Part shown: positions 1-6,841 of the stretch, piece after piece | Layout of the letters: each line of letters begins with the position of its first letter | Numbering within the stretch: the first letter of the stretch is position 1 | DNA from: Desulfobacterales bacterium | GTDB lineage: Bacteria; Desulfobacterota; Desulfobacteria; Desulfobacterales; Desulfobacteraceae | Assembly (NCBI GenBank): GCA_022361095.1 | Contig: JAKSBO010000169.1 | Span: forward strand, 1-9,165 | Direction: 5' to 3' | DNA length: 9,165 nucleotides | Notes under the pieces: model-generated | What the model saw: only the letters and a program-made list of their open reading frames with translations | What the model was told of the DNA's origin: nothing | Databases searched by the model: none | Made by a program: the position numbers and the translations under genes

Positions 1-424
1 ACGATTTTGTTATGTACAGCGTGATTCATTTGCTTTGCTCCGGGTGGGCCGTAATAAAATAGTTTAGGCCGGAATGCATATAATTGGCAACCGATTTTCC
101 GGCTAACATTTATCATTGGCTTGTCAATTGGGACAAGGCTTAATTTTACCCTTTTTCTATGGATATTCATTCTTTTTCACCGCAGATTTTATCAGATGGA
201 CGTTTCTTTGCCCATATTAACCGGTGGTTCAGCAAGCCGGACAGGGAATGGCAGTGGAAATAACGGCCGTGGCGGATATTGAAACGCTGTGATTTTTATC
301 AAATCCTAAAAAATGCGGGAATTCCCCGCTTCTGTGCGTCCATAGACTCCGAAGGCCGATGGATACGCCTTTGGAAATAATCGGATAACTGATATAAGGG
401 CGTATTTGATTCGGGACGTTAAGG
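1..424. other. Non-coding leader upstream of the TonB2-type operon
   Basis: No convincing gene is visible on either strand. The only plus-strand frames are short and lack a ribosome binding site, and the long minus-strand frame running into 597 is the antisense of the DUF3450 gene. Three inverted repeats can be seen: GCCGGAA/TTCCGGC (68-74 and 97-103), CTTGTC/GACAAG (120-125 and 132-137, followed by a T-rich stretch) and GCGGG/CCCGC (315-319 and 325-329). The second could be a weak terminator of an upstream gene; the others have no assigned role. No sigma-70 or sigma-54 promoter with good spacing was found by eye, although the operon must start from here or further upstream. Confidence 0.5.
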
Positions 425-442
425 TTGATGAAAGGGAAGATA

Positions 443-1273
443 ATGGGACAAAAAAAGAATAAGGGAACCCGGAGGTGTGGGGGAATATGGGTGAAGCGGG
501 CTGTGATTGTGTGTCTGCTCATATTTCCTGCATGGTTTGGCGCTGCGGCATATGCCCGGGTATCCGTATCAAAGGACATTGAAGCACCGGTTGACAAGGC
601 GGTGGATACCCGTCAATCCACCCAGGCGGCCCGGGAAAAATGGGATGCCCGACGCCGGAAGCTTGCAGAGGAATATGACCGCCTTAAAGCGGAAAATGAA
701 CAGCTTGCCTTTGCCAGCAAGAATTTGACCCAAAAGCGTGGGGCGCTCAAAACATCAATCCTGGACCTTACCCGGGAAAAAGAGGAGGCCCGGCGGATCA
801 GAACCGAACTGGCGCCGTTTCTTAAGGAACAGCTTGGACGCCTGAAATCCCTTGTGGCAGAAGACGCCCCGTTTTTGTCCCGGGAGCGCAAAGACCGTCT
901 GGCCCGTCTGGCCGTGATCCTGGATGATCCGGAGATCACCATTGCTGAAAAATACAGAAAAATGACGGAAGCCCTGTTTGTCGAAGCTGAATACGGCAAC
1001 ACAGTGGAGGTGTACCGGGAAAAAATTGTTGTGGACGAAACACAACGCCTTGCAGATATTTTCCGCATGGGCAGGGTGGCATTATTTTTTCTGGCCCTGG
1101 ACCGTGAAAGCGCAGGGATTTTTGACGTGGCAAAAAACCAATGGCACACCCTGGACAAAACCCGGGTGCCGGCCGTTAAGGCGGTGGTGGAAATGGCGGG
1201 CAAGCACCGGCCCATGGAAGTGGTCACCCTGCCCATCGGGGCCATTGCCCCGGAAGGGGGGGAGCCGAAATGA
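443..1273 (+). CDS. DUF3450 periplasmic coiled-coil protein of TonB2-type operon
   Basis: Predicted exported protein of 276 aa. The start at ATG443 is chosen because AAAGGGAAG (431-439) lies just upstream; in-frame TTG425 and ATG428 have poorer sites and would only lengthen the N-tail. A basic N-region is followed by a hydrophobic core and an AYA cleavage site near residue 38, so the mature protein should be periplasmic. Residues about 55-125 are charged, Lys/Glu/Arg-rich and heptad-like (coiled coil). The C-terminal half carries the conserved DUF3450 pattern, including APFLSRERKDRLARL, AEKYRKM, a GRVALFFLALD segment and a final VVTLPIG. DUF3450 genes usually sit directly ahead of MotA/TolQ/ExbB genes, as here. 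The function is not established; a periplasmic accessory or scaffold role for the ExbB-like motor is inference. Its stop overlaps the next start (ATGA at 1270), implying translational coupling. Confidence 0.9.
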   Translation: MGQKKNKGTRRCGGIWVKRAVIVCLLIFPAWFGAAAYARVSVSKDIEAPVDKAVDTRQSTQAAREKWDARRRKLAEEYDRLKAENEQLAFASKNLTQKRGALKTSILDLTREKEEARRIRTELAPFLKEQLGRLKSLVAEDAPFLSRERKDRLARLAVILDDPEITIAEKYRKMTEALFVEAEYGNTVEVYREKIVVDETQRLADIFRMGRVALFFLALDRESAGIFDVAKNQWHTLDKTRVPAVKAVVEMAGKHRPMEVVTLPIGAIAPEGGEPK

Positions 1274-2790
1274 TACCGGTGAAATACCTGTCCATTCCTT
1301 TGCTGATCTGTCTGGTTCTGGTCACGGCTGCTGCGGGTTTCATATCTGCCCCAAACGTTTTGGCTGCGGATATCCGCAAATCCCATGCGGTTCTTGAACA
1401 AAAGCGCCAAGACATGGCTGCCAAAGCGGCAAAAGAACTTGCGGCGGCCAGGGCCGAGGCCCGGGAAAATGCCTTATCCATAAAAAAGGACAAAGATGCC
1501 CTGATTTCGGCAATTGCAGCCTTGAAAGCCAACAACAGCCGTCTTCGGACCACCAATGAAAGGCTCAAGGAAAACATCGACGTCCTGGCCGGCGAGCAGG
1601 CCGAATTACAGAGCAGCCTTGAAGAGTCCAGGATGGTGAATAAAGAGCTGGCAGGTTTTGTTAAAACCGCTGCCAAGGATCTTAACAGCCTTTTGGTGCA
1701 AAGCCCCCAAAGCGCCTTTGACAAGGAGCGGCACCGTTTTCTTGCGCCTGTGATCAACCCGGAGCGGTTTTGGTCCATGGATGATATCCGGCGGATCTCC
1801 GATAGCCTGTTTAACGAAATTCTGGCGTCGGGCGAGGTCTCCCTGCGCCAGGGCATGGTGGTGGACCGCCAGGGCAAGGACAGGGCCGCCCGGATTTTGT
1901 CCATCGGCAATTTTACATCTTTTTATCGATTCAATGATGATGACGGCCGGGAGTCGGAAACCGGTTTTCTGCTCTATTCGGATCAAAGCAGCCGGTTTTT
2001 TGCCCTGTCCAAACTGCCCTCAAAAAAAATCGTTGGCCGGATTGATACCTATCTTGCCGGGCAAAGCGACTGCGTGCCTGTGGATATCTCCAAAGGCGGT
2101 GCACTGCGGCGGTTTACCCATGAATTGAATCTGATGGATCAGGTGCCCAAGGGCGGGCCGCTTGTCTGGCCCATCCTGGCCATTCTCGGACTTGCCGCTC
2201 TTATCCTGCTGGAGCGCGTGGTTTTTTTCCGGCGGCACCAGATCCGGACTGCACCGTTTATGGCAAAGCTTTCCTCCCTGATTGAATCCGGAAACTTTCA
2301 GGCGTGCCGGGCGCTGATGGAGGCCAACAAACAGGGATTCATTCCCCAGGTTCTGCTCAAGGCCCTGCCTGTGCGAGAGCAGGCCCGCACGGATATGGAG
2401 AATGTGCTCCAGGAGGCCATTCTGGCAAAGATCCCCTCCATTGAACGGTTTTTGTCCACCCTGGGCATGCTGGCGGCCATAGCGCCGCTCATGGGGCTTT
2501 TGGGCACGGTCACCGGCATGATTAATACCTTTCATGTGATTACCTATTACGGGGCCGGGGATCCCAGGATGATGTCCGGCGGTATTTCCGAGGCCCTGGT
2601 CACCACCATGCTCGGGTTGACCGTGGCCATTCCCATTATGCTGTTCCACACCCTGTTGTCCCGGCGTGTGGAAACCCAGATCAGCACCATTGAGGAGAAG
2701 TCCGTGGCCTTTGTCAACATGGTGTTCAAGGCAAGGAACGGTGCCCGGACCGCCGCGGTTTCCGGTACGACAGGCGGGGAACAGGGGTAA
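1270..2790 (+). CDS. TtpC-like MotA/TolQ/ExbB protein with periplasmic N-terminal extension
   Basis: The 506-aa product is about twice the length of a normal ExbB. It starts with a signal peptide (hydrophobic core at residues 7-25, VLA cleavage near 32), then an Ala/Lys/Glu-rich coiled coil (about 35-130) and a periplasmic domain to about 290. The C-terminal third is a MotA/TolQ/ExbB proton-channel module: TM1 about 297-317, TM2 about 398-420 with APLMGLLGTVTGM, and TM3 about 442-467 with GISEALVTT. Glu441 matches the TM3 glutamate (Glu176) of E. coli ExbB. This arrangement is that of TtpC, the extra subunit required by Vibrio TonB2 systems, which is thought to link the inner-membrane motor to TonB across the periplasm. 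The start overlaps the DUF3450 stop by 4 nt and is preceded by a G-rich Shine-Dalgarno. The membrane module is certain; the TtpC-equivalent role is inferred from architecture and neighbours. Confidence 0.9.
   Translation: MIPVKYLSIPLLICLVLVTAAAGFISAPNVLAADIRKSHAVLEQKRQDMAAKAAKELAAARAEARENALSIKKDKDALISAIAALKANNSRLRTTNERLKENIDVLAGEQAELQSSLEESRMVNKELAGFVKTAAKDLNSLLVQSPQSAFDKERHRFLAPVINPERFWSMDDIRRISDSLFNEILASGEVSLRQGMVVDRQGKDRAARILSIGNFTSFYRFNDDDGRESETGFLLYSDQSSRFFALSKLPSKKIVGRIDTYLAGQSDCVPVDISKGGALRRFTHELNLMDQVPKGGPLVWPILAILGLAALILLERVVFFRRHQIRTAPFMAKLSSLIESGNFQACRALMEANKQGFIPQVLLKALPVREQARTDMENVLQEAILAKIPSIERFLSTLGMLAAIAPLMGLLGTVTGMINTFHVITYYGAGDPRMMSGGISEALVTTMLGLTVAIPIMLFHTLLSRRVETQISTIEEKSVAFVNMVFKARNGARTAAVSGTTGGEQG
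2482..2510 (+). repeat. 29-nt direct repeat, copy 1 (in TtpC-like gene)
   Basis: This segment is identical over 29 nt to 3160-3188 in the next gene. It encodes the APLMGLLGTV core of transmembrane helix 2. The copies are 678 bp apart, a multiple of three, and lie in the same reading frame. Confidence 0.9.
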
Positions 2791-2802
2791 GGAACGCTTC
2801 GT

Positions 2803-3426
2803 ATGGACGAGTTTTTTTACCAGATGGCCGCGTATACCCGCTCCGGCGGGGTGGTGATGGTGCCCATTTTGTGCGTATCCATTGTGATGTGGATATTGAT
2901 CTTTAACCGCCTGTTTTTTTTGCGCCGCCTCTATGTAAAAAACATGCCCAGGGCCATGGCCGGGGAACTGGTCAGGAACAACCAGTGGCCTGAAAAGAGA
3001 TATAAAGGTGCCAATGCCTTTTTGGTCCGGGAATTTTTATCCCGGCGCAGCCCGGTGTCTGACCCGGATCTGGACGAACATATCCTTGACGAAACGGTTA
3101 TGGCGCTGACCGCCTCCCTGGACCAATACCTCTCCTTGATCGGTGTGCTCTCTGCCGTGGCGCCGCTCATGGGGCTTTTGGGCACGGTGGTGGGGATGAT
3201 GGAGACCTTTGATGTGATCACCGTGTTCGGCACGGGCAATGTCCGGGCCATGGCCTCGGGGATCTCCGTGGCCCTGGTGACCACCCAGACCGGCCTGATG
3301 ATCTCCATACCCGGACTGTACATGAGCGGGTGGCTGAACCGGCGGGCCTCAAATCTTAAGCACCGCATCGCCTCCACGGCCATCTATCTTAAACCCTTTA
3401 TCCATAACAGGAGTGTTTCATGCTGA
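2803..3426 (+). CDS. exbB: ExbB-like proton channel subunit (ExbB2 type)
   Basis: A 207-aa inner-membrane protein of the MotA/TolQ/ExbB family, the pentameric channel subunit that with ExbD converts proton flow into motion of TonB. TM1 is at about 17-38, a cytoplasmic loop follows, TM2 is about 111-133 (APLMGLLGTVVGMMETF) and TM3 about 155-178 (GISVALVTTQTGLMISIPG). The short periplasmic N-terminus and the length fit ExbB2-type proteins. The position of the TM3 glutamate of E. coli ExbB is occupied by Val156 here, while the upstream TtpC-like paralogue keeps it. The gene starts 12 nt after the previous stop with an AAGGA-like site overlapping that stop, and its own stop overlaps the ExbD start by 7 nt. 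TolQ is an alternative, but the adjoining tonB gene and absence of tolA, tolB and pal favour ExbB. Confidence 0.9.
   Translation: MDEFFYQMAAYTRSGGVVMVPILCVSIVMWILIFNRLFFLRRLYVKNMPRAMAGELVRNNQWPEKRYKGANAFLVREFLSRRSPVSDPDLDEHILDETVMALTASLDQYLSLIGVLSAVAPLMGLLGTVVGMMETFDVITVFGTGNVRAMASGISVALVTTQTGLMISIPGLYMSGWLNRRASNLKHRIASTAIYLKPFIHNRSVSC
3160..3188 (+). repeat. 29-nt direct repeat, copy 2 (in exbB)
   Basis: Perfect partner of 2482-2510. The surrounding TM2 codons have diverged between the paralogues, so the identical block stands out. Strong protein-level constraint on this helix plus similar codon choice, or a recent gene-conversion tract, could explain it. Confidence 0.9.
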
Positions 3427-3839
3427 ATATATCCGCCTCCAGGCGGGCGGCAAAAAAGAGCCTTGAGTTGAATATTGCGCCCCTGATCGATATGGTGTTC
3501 ATCCTTTTGATTTTTTTTCTGGTCACCACCTCCTTTGTCAAGGAGACCGGGGTGGATATCTCACGCCCCACGGCCGGCACGGCGGTGGCAAAAACCAAAT
3601 CCGCCATTCTCATCGGCATCACCCGGGACAATACCATTCACCTGGACCGCAGGGAAATGGATGTCCGGGCCGTGCGCTCGGGTGTTGAACGGGCCATGGT
3701 TGAAAATCCCGAAGCCTCGGTGGTCATTGTGGCGGACAAGGATAGCAGAACCGGGCTTGTGATCTCGGTGATGGATGCCTGCAAACTGGCCGGGGCTGAA
3801 AACGTGGCCCTTGCCGCTCGCCTGCCCGAAGGTGGGTAG
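3420..3839 (+). CDS. exbD: ExbD-family biopolymer transport protein
   Basis: A 139-aa single-pass inner-membrane protein, normal length for ExbD. A short cytoplasmic tail precedes one transmembrane helix (about 20-40) with the family signature IAPLIDMVFILLIFFLVT. Asp24 is the protonatable residue equivalent to Asp25 of E. coli ExbD, so the proton path looks intact. The remaining about 100 residues form the periplasmic ExbD/TolR fold, with strand-like segments such as ASVVIVADKDS. The start overlaps the exbB stop by 7 nt (3420-3426) and has an AGGAG site at 3409-3413, six bases ahead. Its stop at 3837-3839 directly abuts the tonB ATG. TolR is the other family member, but the tonB neighbour makes ExbD the better call. 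Confidence 0.93.
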   Translation: MLNISASRRAAKKSLELNIAPLIDMVFILLIFFLVTTSFVKETGVDISRPTAGTAVAKTKSAILIGITRDNTIHLDRREMDVRAVRSGVERAMVENPEASVVIVADKDSRTGLVISVMDACKLAGAENVALAARLPEGG

Positions 3840-4559
3840 ATGGCCGGTTCCCCACGCATGGCATACGAAGGAAAATTTCGCAGATTTCATCCGGGTTCGG
3901 TTTTGATCTGGATCTCTGCCGTTGTTCTGGCCCTGGGGCTTAATTTGTTTATTTTTGGGATTTTGCCGACCTTTATCCAACGGGTCCCCGATGCACCGGA
4001 TGACACGGAGCTCATCCAGGCCATCCAGGTTATCCGGATCAAGCGTCCGGAGACACCGCCACGCAAAAAGACGCCGCCCAAACCGCCTGAGCCCGCCAAA
4101 GAGGTGGTGTCAGCCACAAAAATTGTACAGAAACAGATCCAAAGGCAGGCGATTGTCAGGCCGAATCTCTCTGTGGACTTAACCCCCCATCTGCCTGAAT
4201 TGCCGAACAGCATTGCCCTGGGCCCGCTGTCAAATTTTTCCATGAAAGCAGACATCCCCGGGGGGCTGTTTTCCGCCTCAGAGCTGGATATGCCCCTGCA
4301 GGCGCTGGTTCGGACCCCTGCATCCTATCCCCTGCGGGCCCGCAAACGTGGCATTGAAGGCTGGGTCAAAGTGGCATTTATTGTCACCAGGGAAGGCCGG
4401 GTAAGGGATATAAAGGTGGTGGCGGCCGAGCCCAAGGGGGTGTTTGAATCCAGTGTAACCCGGTCCGTATCCCGGTACCGGTTCAAACCGGGAACCGTGG
4501 ACGGCAGCGCGGTGGAAGTGCGTGTCATGACCACCATCCGGTTTAAGATGGAGGAGTGA
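3840..4559 (+). CDS. tonB: TonB energy-transducing protein (TonB2-type, short)
   Basis: A 239-aa TonB. One N-terminal transmembrane anchor (about 20-42) is followed by a short proline/lysine-rich spacer (about 67-90, including RPETPPRKKTPPKPPEPAKE) and a C-terminal TonB domain (about 156-239). That domain has the expected pattern: YPLRARKRGIEGWVKVAF, then EGRVRDIKVV, a RYRFKPG strand and a final TTIRFK. It should span the periplasm, contact the TonB box of outer-membrane receptors and transmit energy from ExbB/ExbD. The proline region is shorter than in E. coli TonB, as is usual for TonB2-type proteins that work with TtpC. The ATG follows the exbD stop with no gap and is served by GAAGGTGGG. 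In-frame ATG3855 is a less likely start. No receptor gene is present, so the cargo (iron chelate, cobalamin or other) cannot be told. Confidence 0.93.
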   Translation: MAGSPRMAYEGKFRRFHPGSVLIWISAVVLALGLNLFIFGILPTFIQRVPDAPDDTELIQAIQVIRIKRPETPPRKKTPPKPPEPAKEVVSATKIVQKQIQRQAIVRPNLSVDLTPHLPELPNSIALGPLSNFSMKADIPGGLFSASELDMPLQALVRTPASYPLRARKRGIEGWVKVAFIVTREGRVRDIKVVAAEPKGVFESSVTRSVSRYRFKPGTVDGSAVEVRVMTTIRFKMEE

Positions 4560-5941
4560 TGGATAAATTGTTGTGGCCTTGCCTTGTGTTTGTTTTTATG
4601 GCGCTTTCTCCCTGTATAATCCCGGCGGCAGGCCAGGATGGCGCGCCATTGCCCTTTGCTGCGGGAATGTGCGCAAACAAGGTTGCAGGCCTCATGGACA
4701 AAAAAAACTTTGCCGAAGCGGTTCAAGAGATTGAGGCTTTCCAGGCCAAGGCAAAAACCGTTGATCCTGACACGGCACATAAAAAGGGCTACACCCATTA
4801 TTACCTGGATTTTCTTTTGGGCAACTGCTGCATGATGATGGAAAAACAGGGTAGCGGCGTTGTGAAAAAAGCGGCGTTGGCCTATGAACGGGCCGTTAAA
4901 AAATACAATGGGCTGTACCAGGGATGGCTGAACCTGGGCCGGTGCCGGTATACCCTCAAACAGATGGGCAAGGCGGCCCAGGCCTTTATCCGGGGATATA
5001 ATACTGCCCCGGAAAAAAAGGGGGCGTATCTTTACCAGGCCGCGGCATGTTACTATTTTAACGCCGATTACCAACATGCCCTGAATGCCTTTAACCGGCT
5101 GATGAACAACCATCCCGCCGAAGTGACCCTTGGCCGGAAAGAGGTGCTGGTCAACATCCTTTTCTCTCTTGAAAAAAACCGCCGGGCCCTGCCATATCTC
5201 AGGGAACTGGCTGCCAAATCCAAGGGCGATAAAAAGCGGACCTGGCAGGAGGTGCTGCTGTATCAATACATGGAACTTGGTATGGATAAGCAGGCGGTCG
5301 CTTTAGCCTCCACCCTGACCCGGCAGGAACCCGAAGAATCGAAGTGGTGGCGGGCCCTGGCCCATATTCACCTTGATAAGAAGCGCCTTGAAAAGGGACT
5401 TGAGGCATTCATGATCTACAGTTTCACAACGCCGTTGACCACATCCGAAACAAAATTGCTGGCCGATCTCTATGCCGGGTGCAACATCCCTTTGGAGGCG
5501 GCCAGGGTTTATGAAGATTGGCTGGAAAGAATTCAAAACAGTCCGGAGGGCCTTTCCGGTATGGGTAGAAAAAAGATGACGGACCGCATCCTTGCCATTG
5601 CCGGGGCCTTCCGGCAGGGCAGGGATTTCCAGGCTGCACTTAAATGGGCGGACAGAGGGCTTGCCCGGGGATGCGATGCTCGGCTCCTGGCCTTTAAAGC
5701 AGATCTGCTGTTCCGGGAGAAAAATTACAACGCCGCATATCTTGCCTATAAAAACCTGGCCGGTCGTGAACGCTCCCCAGGCCGGTCCTGGCTCATGGCA
5801 GGCTACGCAGCCCTGAGCTGCGATAACCCCCAACAGGCAAAAAAGGCTTTTTCCCTTGCCTGCAAATATCCCAAGGTAAAATCTGCGGCGTTGGCTGCCC
5901 TGGAACAGATCCGGGCAATGAGGATTGGAGAGGAAATTTGA
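4559..5941 (+). CDS. Secreted TPR-repeat protein of TonB2-type operon
   Basis: A 460-aa exported protein. The signal peptide is clear (hydrophobic core about 5-22, then IPAAGQDG) and there is no lipobox, so it is probably soluble in the periplasm. The mature part is helical with several tetratricopeptide-like repeats, for example NLGRCRYTLKQMGKAAQAF, YYFNADYQHALNAFNRL, LLFREKNYNAAYLAYKNL and YAALSCDNPQQAKKAFSLA. TPR proteins with a signal peptide commonly close TtpC/ExbB/ExbD/TonB operons in marine proteobacteria; a role as scaffold or receptor adaptor is inference. ATG4559 is chosen: it overlaps the tonB stop by 1 nt (TGATG) and follows GGAGG. In-frame GTG4556 would sit inside the Shine-Dalgarno. 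Confidence 0.85.
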   Translation: MDKLLWPCLVFVFMALSPCIIPAAGQDGAPLPFAAGMCANKVAGLMDKKNFAEAVQEIEAFQAKAKTVDPDTAHKKGYTHYYLDFLLGNCCMMMEKQGSGVVKKAALAYERAVKKYNGLYQGWLNLGRCRYTLKQMGKAAQAFIRGYNTAPEKKGAYLYQAAACYYFNADYQHALNAFNRLMNNHPAEVTLGRKEVLVNILFSLEKNRRALPYLRELAAKSKGDKKRTWQEVLLYQYMELGMDKQAVALASTLTRQEPEESKWWRALAHIHLDKKRLEKGLEAFMIYSFTTPLTTSETKLLADLYAGCNIPLEAARVYEDWLERIQNSPEGLSGMGRKKMTDRILAIAGAFRQGRDFQAALKWADRGLARGCDARLLAFKADLLFREKNYNAAYLAYKNLAGRERSPGRSWLMAGYAALSCDNPQQAKKAFSLACKYPKVKSAALAALEQIRAMRIGEEI

Positions 5942-5994
5942 TGGCGTCTTATGAAGATCATGGCATTTTTCACTACCCGGTGTTTAAAGGGTGA
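5941..5994 (+). CDS. 17-codon reading frame coupled to the TPR gene, possible gene stump
   Basis: ATG5941 overlaps the TPR stop (TGATG) and is preceded by GGAGAGG about 8 nt upstream, the same coupling used between other genes of the operon. The frame encodes MASYEDHGIFHYPVFKG and then stops inside a hairpin. A good ribosome site with an abrupt stop at the boundary to accessory DNA suggests the 5' end of a seventh gene that was cut off. A real small peptide or a chance frame cannot be excluded. Confidence 0.35.
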   Translation: MASYEDHGIFHYPVFKG

Positions 5995-6000
5995 CCCTTT
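5986..6000 (+). terminator. Perfect AAAGGG-TGA-CCCTTT hairpin after operon
   Basis: A 6-bp perfect stem with a 3-nt loop lies 45 nt after the TPR stop and contains the stop of the 17-codon frame. It could end or stabilise the operon transcript, but the U-tract is only three bases and the stem is weak, so intrinsic termination is uncertain. Confidence 0.3.
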
Positions 6001-6095
6001 CTCCTGAAGGCGCGCATAGACTATCCGGATATTTGAAAATTTAGGCTCATGTCGCGTTTTGGGATCTTTTGAAATTTGATAAAAAAAAGTAAGAA

Positions 6096-6122
6096 TTGAC
6101 TTGCATTACAGATCTTTATAAT
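6096..6122 (+). promoter_or_regulatory. Likely promoter of the transposase remnant
   Basis: TTGACT (6096-6101) and a consensus TATAAT (6117-6122) are separated by 15 bp, shorter than the optimal 17. They lie about 50 bp ahead of the transposase ATG and in an AT-rich stretch unlike the preceding operon. The -10 box overlaps a 10-bp palindrome. Confidence 0.5.
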
Positions 6123-6145
6123 AGTAAATATTTGCTTTACTATTA
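6119..6145. repeat. 10-bp perfect inverted repeat overlapping the transposase -10 box
   Basis: TAATAGTAAA (6119-6128) and TTTACTATTA (6136-6145) are exact reverse complements around a 7-nt loop. The left arm covers most of the -10 box. It could be an operator, or a hairpin formed only in transcripts reading in from upstream. Confidence 0.7.
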
Positions 6146-6170
6146 ATTGATTACACTCGGATTGGAGCCG

Positions 6171-6841
6171 ATGAAGGTAAATATCAAGTCCCTGATAGAT
6201 GATGTACAATGCTATGAAACCGTTCGCGAGCTGCGTTGGCCGGAAATACGTGAGTGTCCGTTTTGTGATTCCATAAACACAATCAAAAAAGGTTACGACG
6301 ATAGGGAATACGCCAAAAAGCGCTATGAATGCAAAGAGTGCGGAAAACGCTTCGATGATCTCACCGGGACCATTTTTGCCGGACATCACCAACCCCTTAA
6401 AGTGTGGATATTATGTCTTTATTTCATGGGTTTAAATTTGTCTAACAACCAGATTTCCAAAGCGTTGAACCTTAATAGTGGAGATGTTCACAACATGGCT
6501 GATCAGCTACGCGAAGGCGTGGTAAAAAAACCCCGGAGAACCCTTCAGGATGAGGTTGAGTGCGATGAGGGGTATATCGTTGCGGGGCACAAAGGTAACC
6601 CCGAGGCGGTATCAAAAAAAGGCCGGGATGGTCGCCGTAACAGATTAAAGGGTGCCGGAGGGCGTGGTGCGTTAGAAAAAGAGAAACCATCTATTTTCGG
6701 GATGATATAACGATGTGGGCAAGTTGTGTTCAAATGCTCCCCTATGTCCGGCAGGCCGCTATTGAGCCTTTGATAAAAGCCGCTATACAACCAGAGACAT
6801 TGGTCTGCACAGATGGGTATGCCATTTATAACCGGTTTTAA
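6171..6841 (+). pseudogene. ISXO2-like (IS1595 family) transposase, broken and 3'-truncated
   Basis: Residues from ATG6171 (GGAG at 6164-6167) match the ISXO2-type pattern: an N-terminal zinc ribbon (CPFC at about residue 25 and CKEC near 50), then GKRFDDLTGTIFAGHHQPLK, an HTH-like LSNNQISKALNL region and the DDE start DEVECDEGYIVAGHKGNP. Three lesions show it is dead. First, TAA6708-6710 stands where glutamine (CAA) is expected after PSIFGMI. Second, one base appears lost near 6732-6734; the plus-one-base frame from 6734 continues the family sequence as MLPYVRQAAIEPLIKAA and TLVCTDGYAIYNRF. Third, homology stops at about 6838, so the end of the DDE domain with its last catalytic residue is missing. 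No terminal inverted repeat or target duplication could be identified. Confidence 0.85.

Noticed and set aside
196..282. 28-codon frame MDVSLPILTG-like in the leader
   Set aside because: There is no Shine-Dalgarno and the translation is Gly/Asn/Ser low-complexity; it is likely chance.
1..424. Cobalamin or other riboswitch ahead of the TonB operon
   Set aside because: I could not find a conserved B12-box or other riboswitch core; hairpins alone are not enough.
613..1410. Long minus-strand open frame (265 codons) opposite the DUF3450 gene
   Set aside because: It is rich in Ser/Arg, lacks a recognisable domain and runs antisense to a clear DUF3450/TtpC coding pair; it is a shadow of GC-rich codons.
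4325..5266. 313-codon minus-strand frame opposite tonB and the TPR gene
   Set aside because: The plus strand has clear TonB and TPR products here, and the minus translation shows no family pattern.
5941..6170. Left terminal inverted repeat of the IS element
   Set aside because: The right end is deleted, so no matching pair exists in the window and no target-site duplication could be recognised.
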